From Ignavibacteriota bacterium (lineage in GTDB: Bacteria > Bacteroidota > Ignavibacteria > Ignavibacteriales > Ignavibacteriaceae), in contig CP053447.1 in the NCBI GenBank assembly GCA_013285425.1, forward strand, positions 2,052,001 to 2,116,000: a DNA stretch of 64,000 nt, given 5' to 3'. Numbering within the stretch: position 1 is the first letter of the stretch; the number at the start of each line of letters is the position of its first letter. A model generated the notes under the pieces. That model did not search any database, was not told where the DNA came from, and worked only from the letters and a program-made list of their open reading frames with translations. Positions 47,554-57,415 of this stretch are shown in pieces. A program made the translations under genes and the position numbers.

Positions 47554-48957
47554 TTAATCATAATGTCCTTTCCCAAATAATACTACAAAAACAGTTCTCA
47601 GCAAAATTTTAAAATCCATTCTCAAAGACATATTCTCGATATAAAAGAGATCATATTTAATTTTTATTTTAACATCTTCAATCGATTCATCATACTTATG
47701 CTTTATCTGTGCCCAGCCTGTAATACCCGGTCGAACTTTCAATCTTCTTTTATAATATGGAATTTCCTTAGAAAGTTTTTCAACAAAATACGCCCTCTCT
47801 GGTCGTGGTCCTACTAAACTCATTTCACCTTTTAATACATTAAACATCTGCGGAATTTCATCAATACGAACTTTTCTAACAAACTTTCCCATTCTTGTAA
47901 CACGAGGATCATCCTTTTGAGACCATACAGGACCAGTATATTTTTCAGCATCCTGAATCATTGAACGAAATTTTAATACATTAAATGGTTTACCGTTTTG
48001 TCCAAGTCTTTCTTGTTTAAATAATACAGGACCTTTACTATCAATCTTGATTGCAATAGCAGTTAAAATTGTTATTGGTGCACTTAATACCAGAATAAGC
48101 AAAGATATTATCAGGTCGATTACACGTTTTAGTTTTTTCTCCCATTCAGGCATCAACTCAGGCATTATATCAATCAGCGGCATTCCATATATCTGACTGG
48201 TTCGTGCTTGTCCGCTTAAAATCTCATAAAGATCCGGAACTATCTTAAGATTAATATTTTTACCTTCAGTTTTAGAAATAACATCTACGAGCACATCGTG
48301 ATCTTCTTTTTCCAGAGCAATAATTATTTCCTTAACATTAAACTGGTTGATGATCCCAATAAGTTGATCAATTGTGTTTTCAACTTTAACGCCTTTATAA
48401 TCTTTACCGATATTTTCATTATTTACAGCAACAAAAGCTTTAATATCAATTCCCAATGCCGGTGCAGTAAGAACTGAATCAAGAACCTCTTTAGCTTTTG
48501 GGTTAAAACCAATTATTAAACCATTTCTTCGTCCGATACCTTTGATAAGCAGATTTCGCTGAACACTTCTGATTATAATTCTGCCTGAACCAACAAAGAA
48601 AAGAAACAGCCCCCAATAAATAAATATAAGTATCCTTGTTGCAGTAGCAACATTGTGTAAATAATCATCAATAAAGATCAGGAAAAAAAGCAGGAATATT
48701 CCGAAAAAAGAAGCTTTGAACAGAGTAGAGATTTCATCAAAACGGGATAATGCAAACCAGGTGCGGTACATTCCTACAAAAGTAAAAATGATAAGCCAGT
48801 AAAAGTAAATAACGAGCATCGGCAGCAGAAACTCGGGAGCAATAATTAATGCAAACCAACCTGTCTCCAAACGAATATAACTGTAAACTAACCAGGCAAG
48901 ATTTATAGTAATAAAATCGGTTATAAGGAGAAGTATTTTTTCAATCGACTTTGACAT
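47554..48957 (-). CDS. undecaprenyl-phosphate sugar phosphotransferase (WbaP/WcaJ type), initiating enzyme
   Basis: This 467-residue protein has four N-terminal transmembrane helices (~10-120), a Rossmann-like CoA-binding segment (NGLIIGFNPKAKEVLDSVL), and the C-terminal bacterial sugar transferase domain (~275-467): KRVIDLIISLLILVLSAPI, GPVLFKQERLGQNGKPFNVL, KFRSM, the Asp-Glu pair in KVRIDEIPQMFN, GEMSLVGPRPE and RPGITGWAQIK. All catalytic blocks are present, so it should transfer a hexose-1-phosphate to undecaprenyl phosphate and start the repeat unit. It lies five bases after a GT2 gene, inside the minus-strand cluster with Wzx, Wzy and Wzz-type genes. Confidence 0.95.
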   Translation of the reverse strand: MSKSIEKILLLITDFITINLAWLVYSYIRLETGWFALIIAPEFLLPMLVIYFYWLIIFTFVGMYRTWFALSRFDEISTLFKASFFGIFLLFFLIFIDDYLHNVATATRILIFIYWGLFLFFVGSGRIIIRSVQRNLLIKGIGRRNGLIIGFNPKAKEVLDSVLTAPALGIDIKAFVAVNNENIGKDYKGVKVENTIDQLIGIINQFNVKEIIIALEKEDHDVLVDVISKTEGKNINLKIVPDLYEILSGQARTSQIYGMPLIDIMPELMPEWEKKLKRVIDLIISLLILVLSAPITILTAIAIKIDSKGPVLFKQERLGQNGKPFNVLKFRSMIQDAEKYTGPVWSQKDDPRVTRMGKFVRKVRIDEIPQMFNVLKGEMSLVGPRPERAYFVEKLSKEIPYYKRRLKVRPGITGWAQIKHKYDESIEDVKIKIKYDLFYIENMSLRMDFKILLRTVFVVLFGKGHYD

Positions 48958-48962
48958 TTAAC

Positions 48963-49757
48963 CTATCTGCCAATTTTGAAATGGTACTTACGATAAATAT
49001 AAAAGATACCAATTAAGTGTTTCATTGAGATTGAGGAAAAAAATTTCTTTTTTGTGATTCTCTGTTCATGGTGAATTATTGTTGTCTTTGGAAAATAAAC
49101 TACCCTCCACCCAGCTTTCCAAACTCTTAAACAAAAATCAATATCTTCCGGTCCATAAAAAATTTTATCATCATACATCCCAATTTTTTTTATAACTTCT
49201 GATCGAATAAACTGGCAAGCACCAATTAAATAATCAACCTCCTTTATTTCTTTATGATCCCAATCCTGCATTGTGTGATATCTAAGTGTTTTTGAGTTTC
49301 TTATAAAACTAAAATGTTCAAGCCGTCTAAAAATAAACGACAGAAAATTTGGAAATCTTTTGCAAGAGAACTGAAGCTGATGGTCTGTACCAATAAGTTT
49401 ACTTCCAACAACTCCACAAGTTTTATCATCTTCCATATACTGAAATAATTTTAAAATTGAATTTTCAGTAAGTTCGACATCTGCATCAAGTATTAAAATA
49501 TATTTACCCCTTGCAATTTCAATTCCTTGATTTCTTGCCGGTGCAACACCACGATTTTCTGAATTTTTTATTAAAACCACTTCGGGAAATTCTTTTTCTA
49601 TCATTTCAGAAGTTCCATCTGAAGAATTATTATCAATTACAATAGTTTCAAAATTAATTCCTGAAGTAAAACTATATATAGTCTTCAAACAAATCTGAAG
49701 AAGTTCTTTCATCCTCCAGGAAATAATGACAATGCTAACATCTGTCTGGAAATTCAT
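48963..49757 (-). CDS. glycosyltransferase family 2
   Basis: This 264-residue GT-A enzyme has VSIVIISWRMKELLQICLKTI, VIDNNSSDGTSEMI, LILDADVELTENS (the DxD region), GACQFIRSEVIKKIGMYD and YGPEDIDFCLRVWKAGW (ED acceptor-base motif). It is a cytosolic, membrane-associated sugar transferase for the exopolysaccharide repeat unit, resembling rhamnosyltransferase-like family members. It is followed after five bases by the initiating sugar-phosphotransferase gene, so the two are co-translated. The sugar specificity cannot be read from the sequence. Confidence 0.92.
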   Translation of the reverse strand: MNFQTDVSIVIISWRMKELLQICLKTIYSFTSGINFETIVIDNNSSDGTSEMIEKEFPEVVLIKNSENRGVAPARNQGIEIARGKYILILDADVELTENSILKLFQYMEDDKTCGVVGSKLIGTDHQLQFSCKRFPNFLSFIFRRLEHFSFIRNSKTLRYHTMQDWDHKEIKEVDYLIGACQFIRSEVIKKIGMYDDKIFYGPEDIDFCLRVWKAGWRVVYFPKTTIIHHEQRITKKKFFSSISMKHLIGIFYIYRKYHFKIGR

Positions 49758-49774
49758 ATCTGATTATTGAAGTT

Positions 49775-50893
49775 TTAATTTGAATTAAATGAATTAAAAA
49801 TATCCACAAGTTCCTTTGCTGGATTATTTTGATTAAATCTTTTTATTCGTTCTATTCCTTTGTTTCTTATCAATTGGTGGTACTCTCTATCTTCAATAAG
49901 TTTTAAAACATCATTAGCCATTAATTCAATATCCTTAACATCGTGCATAATTCCGCCAGAATTAACTATTTCTATTAAAGAAGTATTTTTTGAAGTAACA
50001 ACCGGCAGCCCACTCTGCATTGCTTCAATGGGTGGATATCCAAATCCCTCATAAAAAGAAGGGAACAGAAAAACATCAGCAATATTATATAACTTCTTTA
50101 AAGTTTTATCATCTATATCAGAAAGATACTTAACATTTGGTCGTTTATTAATTGCCTTAAATATCTTTTTACTTCCATATCCTTTTTTCCCTACTAAAAC
50201 AAACTCCACATCAGCTTTTTTTATTCTTACTATATCTGCAATTTTCAGAAGTCCATAAATATTTTTACGGTTTTCAATCATTCCAACATAAAGGACAATA
50301 GTTTCAGGTAATTTTAAAACTCTTTTAAATTCGCTTTTTTCACTTTCAGTTAAATTCAATGGTTTGAAATCAGGGTTTATTGAAGACAGGATAACTTTAA
50401 TTTTCTCTTCAGAAATATTGTAATGTTTTAAAATATCCTTTTTAGAGTATTCTGAAACAGTCAATATCTTATCACAAATTTTAGTTGAAAAATAAGCAAA
50501 GAACTGAAGATATTTCCTATAAATTAACGGCAAAAAATCGGGGTCAGCTTTATAGATAACATCGTGAACCATAAATACATATTTGCAGTTCTTAATTTTT
50601 ATTAAAGGAAGAATCTGATTTACAGAAAACAAAATATCAATCTTATATTTTCTTAAATAAAATGGTAAAATTAAATTATTCCAGATTGGGGCAAATAATT
50701 TTTGAGGGAATTTGCTTTTACTAGTAGTAATGTTTCTATAAAAGCTAGGATTGCAATTAATCGGACCATAAGAAAACAAAAAATATTTGTTTCTTTTATC
50801 ATACAGAGGGATTTCATTTAAGTAATTAATGAGTACCCTGCCGATACCGGTAATTTTTCTTTCAAGAAGTCGTGCATCTATACCAATATTCAT
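49775..50893 (-). CDS. glycosyltransferase family 4
   Basis: This 372-residue GT-B enzyme has NIGIDARLLERKITGIGRVL at the N-terminus, an acceptor-domain segment YVFMVHDVIYKADPDFLP, the linker ILTVSEYSKKDILKHYNI, and the donor site LFPSFYEGFGYPPIEAMQSGLPVVTS with the EX7E pattern (EGFGYPPIE). It resembles mannosyl- or rhamnosyltransferases of exopolysaccharide clusters. Two GT2 genes flank it, all on the minus strand with gaps of 17 and 33 bases. Confidence 0.93.
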   Translation of the reverse strand: MNIGIDARLLERKITGIGRVLINYLNEIPLYDKRNKYFLFSYGPINCNPSFYRNITTSKSKFPQKLFAPIWNNLILPFYLRKYKIDILFSVNQILPLIKIKNCKYVFMVHDVIYKADPDFLPLIYRKYLQFFAYFSTKICDKILTVSEYSKKDILKHYNISEEKIKVILSSINPDFKPLNLTESEKSEFKRVLKLPETIVLYVGMIENRKNIYGLLKIADIVRIKKADVEFVLVGKKGYGSKKIFKAINKRPNVKYLSDIDDKTLKKLYNIADVFLFPSFYEGFGYPPIEAMQSGLPVVTSKNTSLIEIVNSGGIMHDVKDIELMANDVLKLIEDREYHQLIRNKGIERIKRFNQNNPAKELVDIFNSFNSN

Positions 50894-50926
50894 ATTAATC
50901 CAAAAAATAGTTTATGCAAATTTATA

Positions 50927-51853
50927 CTATTTATACTTCATCCTGTGTTTAATTAAATAAATAAACGCACTAATTTTTTGTTTTGATTTAGAGCTGTTGA
51001 GTGGTAATAATATCGACCAGATAATGATTTGAGAAAATAATTGTACAAAAAGCAATGACTTAAAAACCAAGCCAGGAAAACCTTTGTAGTGTTTTGAAAT
51101 ATAAATTTTTTTGCTTGAATAAGTTCGAATAGTATATAATCTGTAATCCCTCTTTCCTGAGACACTACCGATATGATGAATACTTTGTTCAGGATAATAA
51201 ATAATTTTATATCCTTTATCTGAAACACGCTTACATAAATCCAATTCTTCAAAAAACATAAAATAATCTTTATCAAACCCTTCAATCTTTTTAAATAATT
51301 CAGATTTGATAAAAATACAAGCACCGAGTATCCAGTTTACTTTTATTAACTTGTTTCTTTTTATTTTTGCAAGACAAAATACAAGCAGACCTTCAATGAA
51401 AACGCCGGCACCAAACAAGTTAATAATTTCAAAAATTATACTTGGAGAAAATCCTGCTGAGAAATCAAAAAAAGGACGCTTTATCTGCTGCTTTGGTCCT
51501 GCTATTCCGATAGATTTATCATTATTAAGCAGATTAAGGAAGGGACTAAAAATATTTTGTTTTATTATGGTATCAGGATTAAGAAAACAAATATATTCAC
51601 CCGAAGCTTTTGTAAATCCATAATTACATCCTTTACCAAAACCAACATTTTCAGGTAAATAATAAAAATTAATATTTTCTCTTTTATATCTGTTTTCCAC
51701 TTCGGGTAGTTTTTTATCAGGTGAATTATTATCAACAATTATAATTTCCCATTTAAAATCAGTAATATTTAATAATACCTGCTGAAGACTTTTTATACAT
51801 TCTTCGATCTCAGCAGACAGATTGTAATTAATAATAATAATTGAGAGCTTCAT
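50927..51853 (-). CDS. glycosyltransferase family 2
   Basis: This 308-residue GT-A enzyme has LSIIIINYNLSAEIEECIKS, IIVDNNSPDKKLPEV, CFLNPDTIIKQNIF, WILGACIFIKSELFKKIEGFD and MFFEELDLCKRVSDKGYK (ED base motif), with a hydrophobic C-terminal helix (LFVQLFSQIIIWSILLPLN) that may anchor it. Similar in type to the GT2 half of the fusion protein at 44287-46266. It follows the Wzx gene by 29 bases. Part of the minus-strand repeat-unit assembly set; sugar unknown. Confidence 0.92.
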   Translation of the reverse strand: MKLSIIIINYNLSAEIEECIKSLQQVLLNITDFKWEIIIVDNNSPDKKLPEVENRYKRENINFYYLPENVGFGKGCNYGFTKASGEYICFLNPDTIIKQNIFSPFLNLLNNDKSIGIAGPKQQIKRPFFDFSAGFSPSIIFEIINLFGAGVFIEGLLVFCLAKIKRNKLIKVNWILGACIFIKSELFKKIEGFDKDYFMFFEELDLCKRVSDKGYKIIYYPEQSIHHIGSVSGKRDYRLYTIRTYSSKKIYISKHYKGFPGLVFKSLLFVQLFSQIIIWSILLPLNSSKSKQKISAFIYLIKHRMKYK

Positions 51854-51882
51854 TTATTTGGATTATTAATTTGATTCGCTAT

Positions 51883-53412
51883 TTAATTATTAGATTGACA
51901 TGTCTTATTTTTTTGAAGTATAGTTCTGAGAAATACTTTCTCATCGTCTTCTAAGAAAAACTTAGAAACTACAAAAACAAAAACAGATAAAACCAGAAAT
52001 ACAAAAATTAATTTTGTAATTATTCCATCAAACAAAAATAAACACAAGAGTGAAGATGTAAATAAGATAAAAACAATTGGCACCATATTTATATTTACTT
52101 TGATTTTTGAAAACAATTTTCTTTTTGCGAAAAAGAACAATAGTAAAGAATCCAAAATCATTCTTATAAACCATATAATTGCGGCACCATTTATTCCGAA
52201 GTTTTGAACAGCAATCCACATAAAGAATATATATATAGGCAGTTCTGATAATTGAATTTTTGCTGTAATACCAGGACAACCAATTCCCTCAAGAAATGTA
52301 AAGGGTATATAAGCTATACTATTAAATAAAACTCCAGCAGCTAAAAACTGTAGGATAATATAACTTTCATCAGCAAAATCTTTTCCCAACCATAATGCCA
52401 TACCTTCGTTTGCAAAAAAAATTATTATCAAAATAACAGGAAATAAAAGCAAAAAGATATATTTAATCGCCTTTTTCATAAGCTTTGCAATAAAATCCGG
52501 ATTAGATAAATAATTTGCAGAGAATGTTGGAAACAATACTCCGGTAATTGCGCCCGGTACAACTAAGAATTTTGTAATAATCTCATAAGGTGTTGTATAA
52601 TATGCTATAGCACTTGCTGATATTAAAGTTCCGATAAGAAATCTATCCAAATAAACAATCATTGGAACAATGATATTTGAAATGGTCATCCAACCGCTTA
52701 ATCTAAATATTTTTTTTATCAGTTTGATGTTAAGTGTAAATTCTGCAAGCAACTTATTATTAACTTTTAAACTTTGAGTAAAATATAATATCCAAACTAA
52801 AATTCTTACAAAAATCAGAGCAAGAACAATTGATATAAGATTATTTGTAAAGAAAAGGCAGATAAGCGGAACGAGAAAAGTTAAAACTCCAAGGAATATT
52901 CTGATTATACTAATTACCCTAAAAGCCTGATATGCTTCTAATACTCCTCTTATCCCTGCAGTAGTGGTTACAATTGGAATTGAAAATGTAAGCAGGTAAA
53001 AAGCTCTTAAAGTTTCATTTTGCAAATTTTGAGAAATCTTCAAGTAATCATACACAATAGCTGGAAGCAATAATAGAAGAACTATTGTTCCCACAATACT
53101 TATTATTAACATTAATAAAAAAGAAGTTCCAAAGTAAATTGGTATTTCTTCGTACTTATTTTCACCTAATTTTTCTGCAATAATTTTAGTAAGAGCTTTT
53201 CCAATACCAAAATCGAACAAACTAAAATACCCAATAATAACCCAAGATAAACTTAGAATTCCAAATTTTTCGTTACCAAGTCCTTTAATTAAAAATGGTA
53301 TTATTAAAATCGCAATTATTAATGGAATACCATACCCTAGCAGATTAAAAATTGTATTTTTCGCAATTAAAGAGCCGCTGTATAATACTGTTATCTCTTT
53401 TCTTTTATTCAA
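51883..53412 (-). CDS. Wzx-type oligosaccharide flippase
   Basis: This 509-residue protein has 12-14 transmembrane helices and the N-terminal flippase pattern IAKNTIFNLLGYGIPLIIAI, then GLGNEKFGILSLSWVIIGYFSLFDFGIGKALTKII. It is expected to flip undecaprenyl-linked repeat units to the periplasmic face. The start is TTG at 53412, overlapping the Wzy stop codon (TTGA), with GGAG nine bases upstream; this gives tight translational coupling with the polymerase. It is the intact counterpart of the frameshifted flippase at 40999-42455. Confidence 0.92.
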   Translation of the reverse strand: MNKRKEITVLYSGSLIAKNTIFNLLGYGIPLIIAILIIPFLIKGLGNEKFGILSLSWVIIGYFSLFDFGIGKALTKIIAEKLGENKYEEIPIYFGTSFLLMLIISIVGTIVLLLLLPAIVYDYLKISQNLQNETLRAFYLLTFSIPIVTTTAGIRGVLEAYQAFRVISIIRIFLGVLTFLVPLICLFFTNNLISIVLALIFVRILVWILYFTQSLKVNNKLLAEFTLNIKLIKKIFRLSGWMTISNIIVPMIVYLDRFLIGTLISASAIAYYTTPYEIITKFLVVPGAITGVLFPTFSANYLSNPDFIAKLMKKAIKYIFLLLFPVILIIIFFANEGMALWLGKDFADESYIILQFLAAGVLFNSIAYIPFTFLEGIGCPGITAKIQLSELPIYIFFMWIAVQNFGINGAAIIWFIRMILDSLLLFFFAKRKLFSKIKVNINMVPIVFILFTSSLLCLFLFDGIITKLIFVFLVLSVFVFVVSKFFLEDDEKVFLRTILQKNKTCQSNN

Positions 53413-54740
53413 GTTTCGTTCTCCAACAATACAATATTTTTCTTACCAGATATCTTTTCAAATAAAAATAGATATATAATTGTAAACAACTGTGCAAAAT
53501 ACCATTGATTAAGTCTGGTAACCATCACTAAAAATGAAAACCCGATAATGATAAAGAGATAAACTAAAAACATTAGTATTATTAAGTTTGGTGATTTATA
53601 AAATTTAAACCAAAGAAATGTAATGGTAAGTCCTAATAAATAAGGAATCAAAAATATACCTGCAATTCCAAAATCAGCATGAATTTCGCGTAAATAGGTT
53701 CCAGTATTTACCCACATTGGGATGAAATATCCCTTTTGAAAAGGGTTTGGTTTTTTAACAATATCGAATCTGGATAATAATTCATAAAAAAAATGGAAAG
53801 TATTTTCTCCAAACCCAGTTTCTTCATCCTCAAGAACCATATATTTGTTAAACACACCAATATCGCTGCTTAAATAAAGATAAACAGAAGGTGTAAATAA
53901 AAAGTTATCTTTAAATTGATTTAACTGTCTGCTGGTACCCACAAAGTTTTCTTTTATTCCTCTACTAACTCTAATAAACGACGAAGCAGTTATCAGGATT
54001 CCTAATAAAATTATTATTGCTACAAATGCATTATTTCTAGAGAATTTAAACTTTTTATCAGGATCATTGGATAAGAAATGCCGGAATAGAAAAAAAGTAA
54101 TTATAAATTCCATTGAAGAAAAAAGCATTTCTCCTCTCCCAAAATAAGTTAACTCTTTAAGTATTATTGTTATTATGGGGAAGAAGGAAAGAAATGAAAA
54201 CTTACCTCGATAAGCAGTATAGATTCCTGAAAGAAAAACACCGACATAAATAAAAGAGGGTAGAAATGGAATAAACTCTTTTATCTCACCTTTAGCATTT
54301 AGTCTGTAAACTACAGCAGCATTAAGTATAACATTTTGAATACTCCCAAAATAGCCGATTAAAATATACCATCTATGAAGGGCAACAAATAATCCAATCA
54401 AACAAAAGAATAAAACAGAATACTTTAAGAGCCTTCCATTGTTATTAAATAAATTAGAATTAGATAAATCAATTTTCTTATTTACTAGTTTATTGTTGCT
54501 TAAATTTTTAGCAGAAAAAATCGTAATAATTCCAAGAAGATAAGCCAGAAAGGCTGATATTACCAAGAACCATACAAGAGGCTTTAATTGAGGATATGGA
54601 AGCAGCTTTAATTCATAAAAGAAAATTAATCCACCCATTATCAAACTATATAATGCTAAGTGATTAAACCATTTCTTAAATAATATTTTTCCTATTAAAA
54701 TGCTGCTTATTGAAATAAAAACAATTAACAAAAGGCTCAT
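53409..54740 (-). CDS. Wzy-type O-antigen/exopolysaccharide polymerase
   Basis: This 443-residue protein has about 11-12 transmembrane helices and a large central soluble loop (about residues 255-365: GTSRQLNQFKDNFLFTPS ... RFDIVKKPNPFQKGYFIPMW), consistent with Wzy-family polymerases (oligosaccharide repeat unit polymerase). Conservation is low, as usual, so the call rests on topology plus position between a Wzz-like and a Wzx-like gene. The loop has GENTFHFFYELLSRF and TYLREIHADFGIAGIFLIP, the latter a recurrent motif in EPS polymerases. Confidence 0.85.
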   Translation of the reverse strand: MSLLLIVFISISSILIGKILFKKWFNHLALYSLIMGGLIFFYELKLLPYPQLKPLVWFLVISAFLAYLLGIITIFSAKNLSNNKLVNKKIDLSNSNLFNNNGRLLKYSVLFFCLIGLFVALHRWYILIGYFGSIQNVILNAAVVYRLNAKGEIKEFIPFLPSFIYVGVFLSGIYTAYRGKFSFLSFFPIITIILKELTYFGRGEMLFSSMEFIITFFLFRHFLSNDPDKKFKFSRNNAFVAIIILLGILITASSFIRVSRGIKENFVGTSRQLNQFKDNFLFTPSVYLYLSSDIGVFNKYMVLEDEETGFGENTFHFFYELLSRFDIVKKPNPFQKGYFIPMWVNTGTYLREIHADFGIAGIFLIPYLLGLTITFLWFKFYKSPNLIILMFLVYLFIIIGFSFLVMVTRLNQWYFAQLFTIIYLFLFEKISGKKNIVLLENET

Positions 54741-54748
54741 TTAAAGAA

Positions 54749-55963
54749 CTAAAACCTTATATGATAAATTTTAATTATACTTTTAAATAAATCTGAAATC
54801 TTTTCTTGAAGAGGATTTTCAAAACTACTACTTGTTATTGCTTTTTCACCGATAAAAATTAAAGGTATAAGTATGAAGGTAGAAAGAAAAAATATTCCTG
54901 CAATTATAATTGCTCTTTTGGGACTATATTTTAATTCTGGCGATACGGCTTTATCTACTAACATAACTGTTGGAATACTTTTCTGTTCTTCAACTTTAGC
55001 TTGCTCATACATAGGCAAAACAATTTCCAAAATGGACTGCTGAATTTCAACTTCACGATATGTTCTTAAATATTGAATAGCAATATCAGGCATATTTTTA
55101 AAAGGAAAAAGAACATTAGAATTTGCACTTAGATTCGAAGAATTTTTTAGCTCCTGCACTTTTTTCTTTAAAAGATTAATTTCTGATTTAACACTTTGAT
55201 ATTGTGGTGAGTTTTCACCTATATAATTTAATATCATATAGGATTCCAGTTCCTTTTTCATAAGTTCAGATTCAATTTCTGCTGCTGCTTTAACCGTTAC
55301 TTCTAATTGTTCAGGTACTGCCACTATTCCATATTTTTTTTGAAATTTGAATAGAGAATCTTCTGCCGCTTTGAGATCCATAACATTTTGCAAATATCTT
55401 TTTTCAATAAATATTCTATTATTCTTTGCCCGCTGGATACTGAATTCAATATTCATACTATCAACAAGAGTAACAAGATAATTAGCGATTTCAGCACTAA
55501 TCTTTGGGTCTTTGTTCACAATGCTAAAATCAATCATACCATACTCATTAGGGTCTGCTGAAAAATCATCTTTAAATGCTTTTACAACTTTATCCATATT
55601 ATTATCATCTATATCATAATACTTCATTAAGTTAAATTTATCTATTACATTAACCAAAGCTGACCGGCTATTTAATATACCCAGCAGCATGTCCTCTGAA
55701 GTACTTGACATTCCAAATAAACGCGAACCGACTGAAGCGATTGATGATTTACCACCTAATAAACTTGAAAGTCCACCTAATCCCATTTGGTTATCTGGTG
55801 GAATCATAATTGTTGCTGTAGCTTTATATTGATTTGGAACCAGAAAAACTATCCCTGTTGTAATTGCTGTAATTACTAAAAGATTTATGAAAATAAATCT
55901 TTTCCATTTAAATAATATATATAAGTAATCACTAAAACTTTTATTCTGATTGTTCTCTGCCAT
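54749..55963 (-). CDS. Wzz/chain-length determinant (polysaccharide co-polymerase)
   Basis: This 404-residue protein has an N-terminal cytosolic start, one transmembrane helix (FIFINLLVITAITTGIVFLV, ~22-43), and the Wzz-type YKATATIMIPPDNQMG segment. A long periplasmic helical region with coiled-coil character (AEIESELMKKELESYMILNY, KSEINLLKKKVQELKNSS) follows, then a C-terminal transmembrane helix preceded by the proline-rich LKYSPKRAIIIAG. It lacks a fused BY-kinase domain. It should set polymer length with the Wzy-like protein encoded next. It is the first gene of the cluster; a Bacteroidota-type promoter lies upstream. Confidence 0.92.
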   Translation of the reverse strand: MAENNQNKSFSDYLYILFKWKRFIFINLLVITAITTGIVFLVPNQYKATATIMIPPDNQMGLGGLSSLLGGKSSIASVGSRLFGMSSTSEDMLLGILNSRSALVNVIDKFNLMKYYDIDDNNMDKVVKAFKDDFSADPNEYGMIDFSIVNKDPKISAEIANYLVTLVDSMNIEFSIQRAKNNRIFIEKRYLQNVMDLKAAEDSLFKFQKKYGIVAVPEQLEVTVKAAAEIESELMKKELESYMILNYIGENSPQYQSVKSEINLLKKKVQELKNSSNLSANSNVLFPFKNMPDIAIQYLRTYREVEIQQSILEIVLPMYEQAKVEEQKSIPTVMLVDKAVSPELKYSPKRAIIIAGIFFLSTFILIPLIFIGEKAITSSSFENPLQEKISDLFKSIIKIYHIRF

Positions 55964-55995
55964 TTTTATAAAATTTTAATTGATAAATAATGCTG

Positions 55996-56028
55996 CAAAG
56001 TTAATACTTTTGAATAAGATATGACAAT
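55996..56028 (-). promoter_or_regulatory. Bacteroidota-type promoter for the polysaccharide operon
   Basis: On the minus strand TAACTTTG (the TAnnTTTG -7 element) lies 21 bases after ATTG (-33 element, consensus TTTG), about 33 bases upstream of the wzz-like ATG at 55963. This spacing fits the primary sigma factor promoter pattern of the phylum. The 474-base gap 55964-56437 between divergent operons holds this and the + strand promoter below and no gene that I can see. Confidence 0.6.
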
Positions 56029-56344
56029 ACTAATAATTCAGGATTCACATAAAAACATATTCAGATATAGGCTACCTTAAGATGTATGCTTAAAGTTTTT
56101 ATACAAACATTTTAACTATTGTTATAGTTTCTTAGGTTATTAATGCTTTATCTGCACATCTATTCAAAATAAAAGACTTGTTAACAACAAAACCATTAAT
56201 AAAAATATTCTGACAAAAAGTTTATCTTAGTAAAAAAGTACTACTAAACTTTACCCACTATAAGAAAAGGGTTCGGATGAGTTCAAAAAAAATGGCCGGA
56301 GCATTTTATTTCTTCTAAATTTAATTTTTAGTCGAAAAAACAAT

Positions 56345-56373
56345 TTGACATCAATGTCTTATCTGTTAATAAT
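56345..56373 (+). promoter_or_regulatory. candidate sigma70-like promoter for the nucleoside salvage operon
   Basis: TTGACA and AATAAT are 17 bases apart, about 65 bases upstream of the cdd ATG; a second -10-like TATAAT lies further on at 56391. The match to classical -35/-10 elements is good but has not been compared with other promoters of this genome. Confidence 0.4.
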
Positions 56374-56437
56374 TTGGGTTATTTGTACCATATAATTTGA
56401 ACTGAAAAAAATTAAGAATATTTTTCCGAACAGAATT

Positions 56438-56833
56438 ATGGAATACAATACACTAATACAAAAAGCGGTTGAAGCAAAACAAAATGCTCATCCGCCTTAC
56501 TCCAATTTTCATGTTGGTGCTGCGCTTTTAACAGAGGATAATAAAATCTATACCGGATGTAATATTGAAAACAGTACATTTGGTTTAACATTATGTGCTG
56601 AACGAACTGCTATATTTAAAGCGATGTCTGAAGGTGAAAGAAAATTTAAAGCTATTGCAATTACAAGCGATTCACCGGATTATATAACACCCTGCGGTGC
56701 TTGCAGACAAATAATATTCGATCATTGCGGAGAGATTGATATAATTTGCACTAACAGTAAAAACGAAATTAAAATTTTCAGAACTTCGGAGTTATTGCCT
56801 TTTGCTTTTGGAGATAAGGATTTAAACAAATAA
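56438..56833 (+). CDS. cdd: cytidine deaminase
   Basis: This 131-residue enzyme belongs to the tetrameric class, which uses three Cys as zinc ligands. Motifs: [21 protein letters not shown], the catalytic CAE segment [12 protein letters not shown] (Cys ligand and catalytic Glu), and [13 protein letters not shown] with the other two Cys. It deaminates cytidine and deoxycytidine to uridine and deoxyuridine. It is the first gene of a four-gene salvage operon; the tdk ATG follows one base after its stop. Confidence 0.97.
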   Translation: MEYNTLIQKAVEAKQNAHPPYSNFHVGAALLTEDNKIYTGCNIENSTFGLTLCAERTAIFKAMSEGERKFKAIAITSDSPDYITPCGACRQIIFDHCGEIDIICTNSKNEIKIFRTSELLPFAFGDKDLNK

Positions 56834-56834
56834 T

Positions 56835-57410
56835 ATGGAACCAACACCCCACGCTGTACCGAAAGAAACGGGATGGATTGAAGCTATAACCGGATGTATG
56901 TTCAGCGGTAAAACCGAAGAGCTTATCCGAAGGCTTAGACGAGCAAAGATTGCCAAACAAAAAGTTATTATCTTCAAACCACAAATTGATACAAGATATT
57001 CAAACAATGCAATTGTATCACATAGTGAGCAGTCTCTCCCATCAATTACCATAAAAGATATAAATGAAATTTTTGATTTTGTTGAAGATGCTCAGGTAGT
57101 TGGTATTGATGAAGCGCAATTTTTTTCAAATGATCTGCCTGAGGTATGCAACAAACTTGCTGATAAAGGTAAACGGGTTATAGTTGCAGGATTGGATATG
57201 GATTATAAGGGGATTCCTTTTGATCCGATGCCGCAGATTTTATCAATTGCAGAGTATATAACCAAATCACTTGCAATTTGTGTAGTGTGCGGCAATCCAG
57301 CTGACAGAACTCAGCGTAAAACAACATCACACGAAAGAGTAATAGTTGGCGCTGCGGATGTTTATGAAGCACGCTGCCGTAAATGTCATTACATCCCAAC
57401 TGAGGAATAG
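56835..57410 (+). CDS. tdk: thymidine kinase
   Basis: This 191-residue type II thymidine kinase has the P-loop [20 protein letters not shown], the Walker B-like [10 protein letters not shown], and [13 protein letters not shown] in the lasso/substrate region. A zinc-binding site has CVVCG and CRKCHY. It phosphorylates thymidine and deoxyuridine, linking the cytidine deaminase product to dUMP/dTMP. It sits 1 base after cdd and 5 bases before the nucleoside transporter gene. Confidence 0.97.
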   Translation: MEPTPHAVPKETGWIEAITGCMFSGKTEELIRRLRRAKIAKQKVIIFKPQIDTRYSNNAIVSHSEQSLPSITIKDINEIFDFVEDAQVVGIDEAQFFSNDLPEVCNKLADKGKRVIVAGLDMDYKGIPFDPMPQILSIAEYITKSLAICVVCGNPADRTQRKTTSHERVIVGAADVYEARCRKCHYIPTEE

Positions 57411-57415
57411 CACAA

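Noticed and set aside
44287..55963. Complete LPS O-antigen locus with known serotype-like function
   Set aside because: Wzx/Wzy/Wzz-type genes are present but no nucleotide-sugar synthesis genes or WaaL ligase are seen, so O-antigen, capsule and exopolysaccharide cannot be distinguished.
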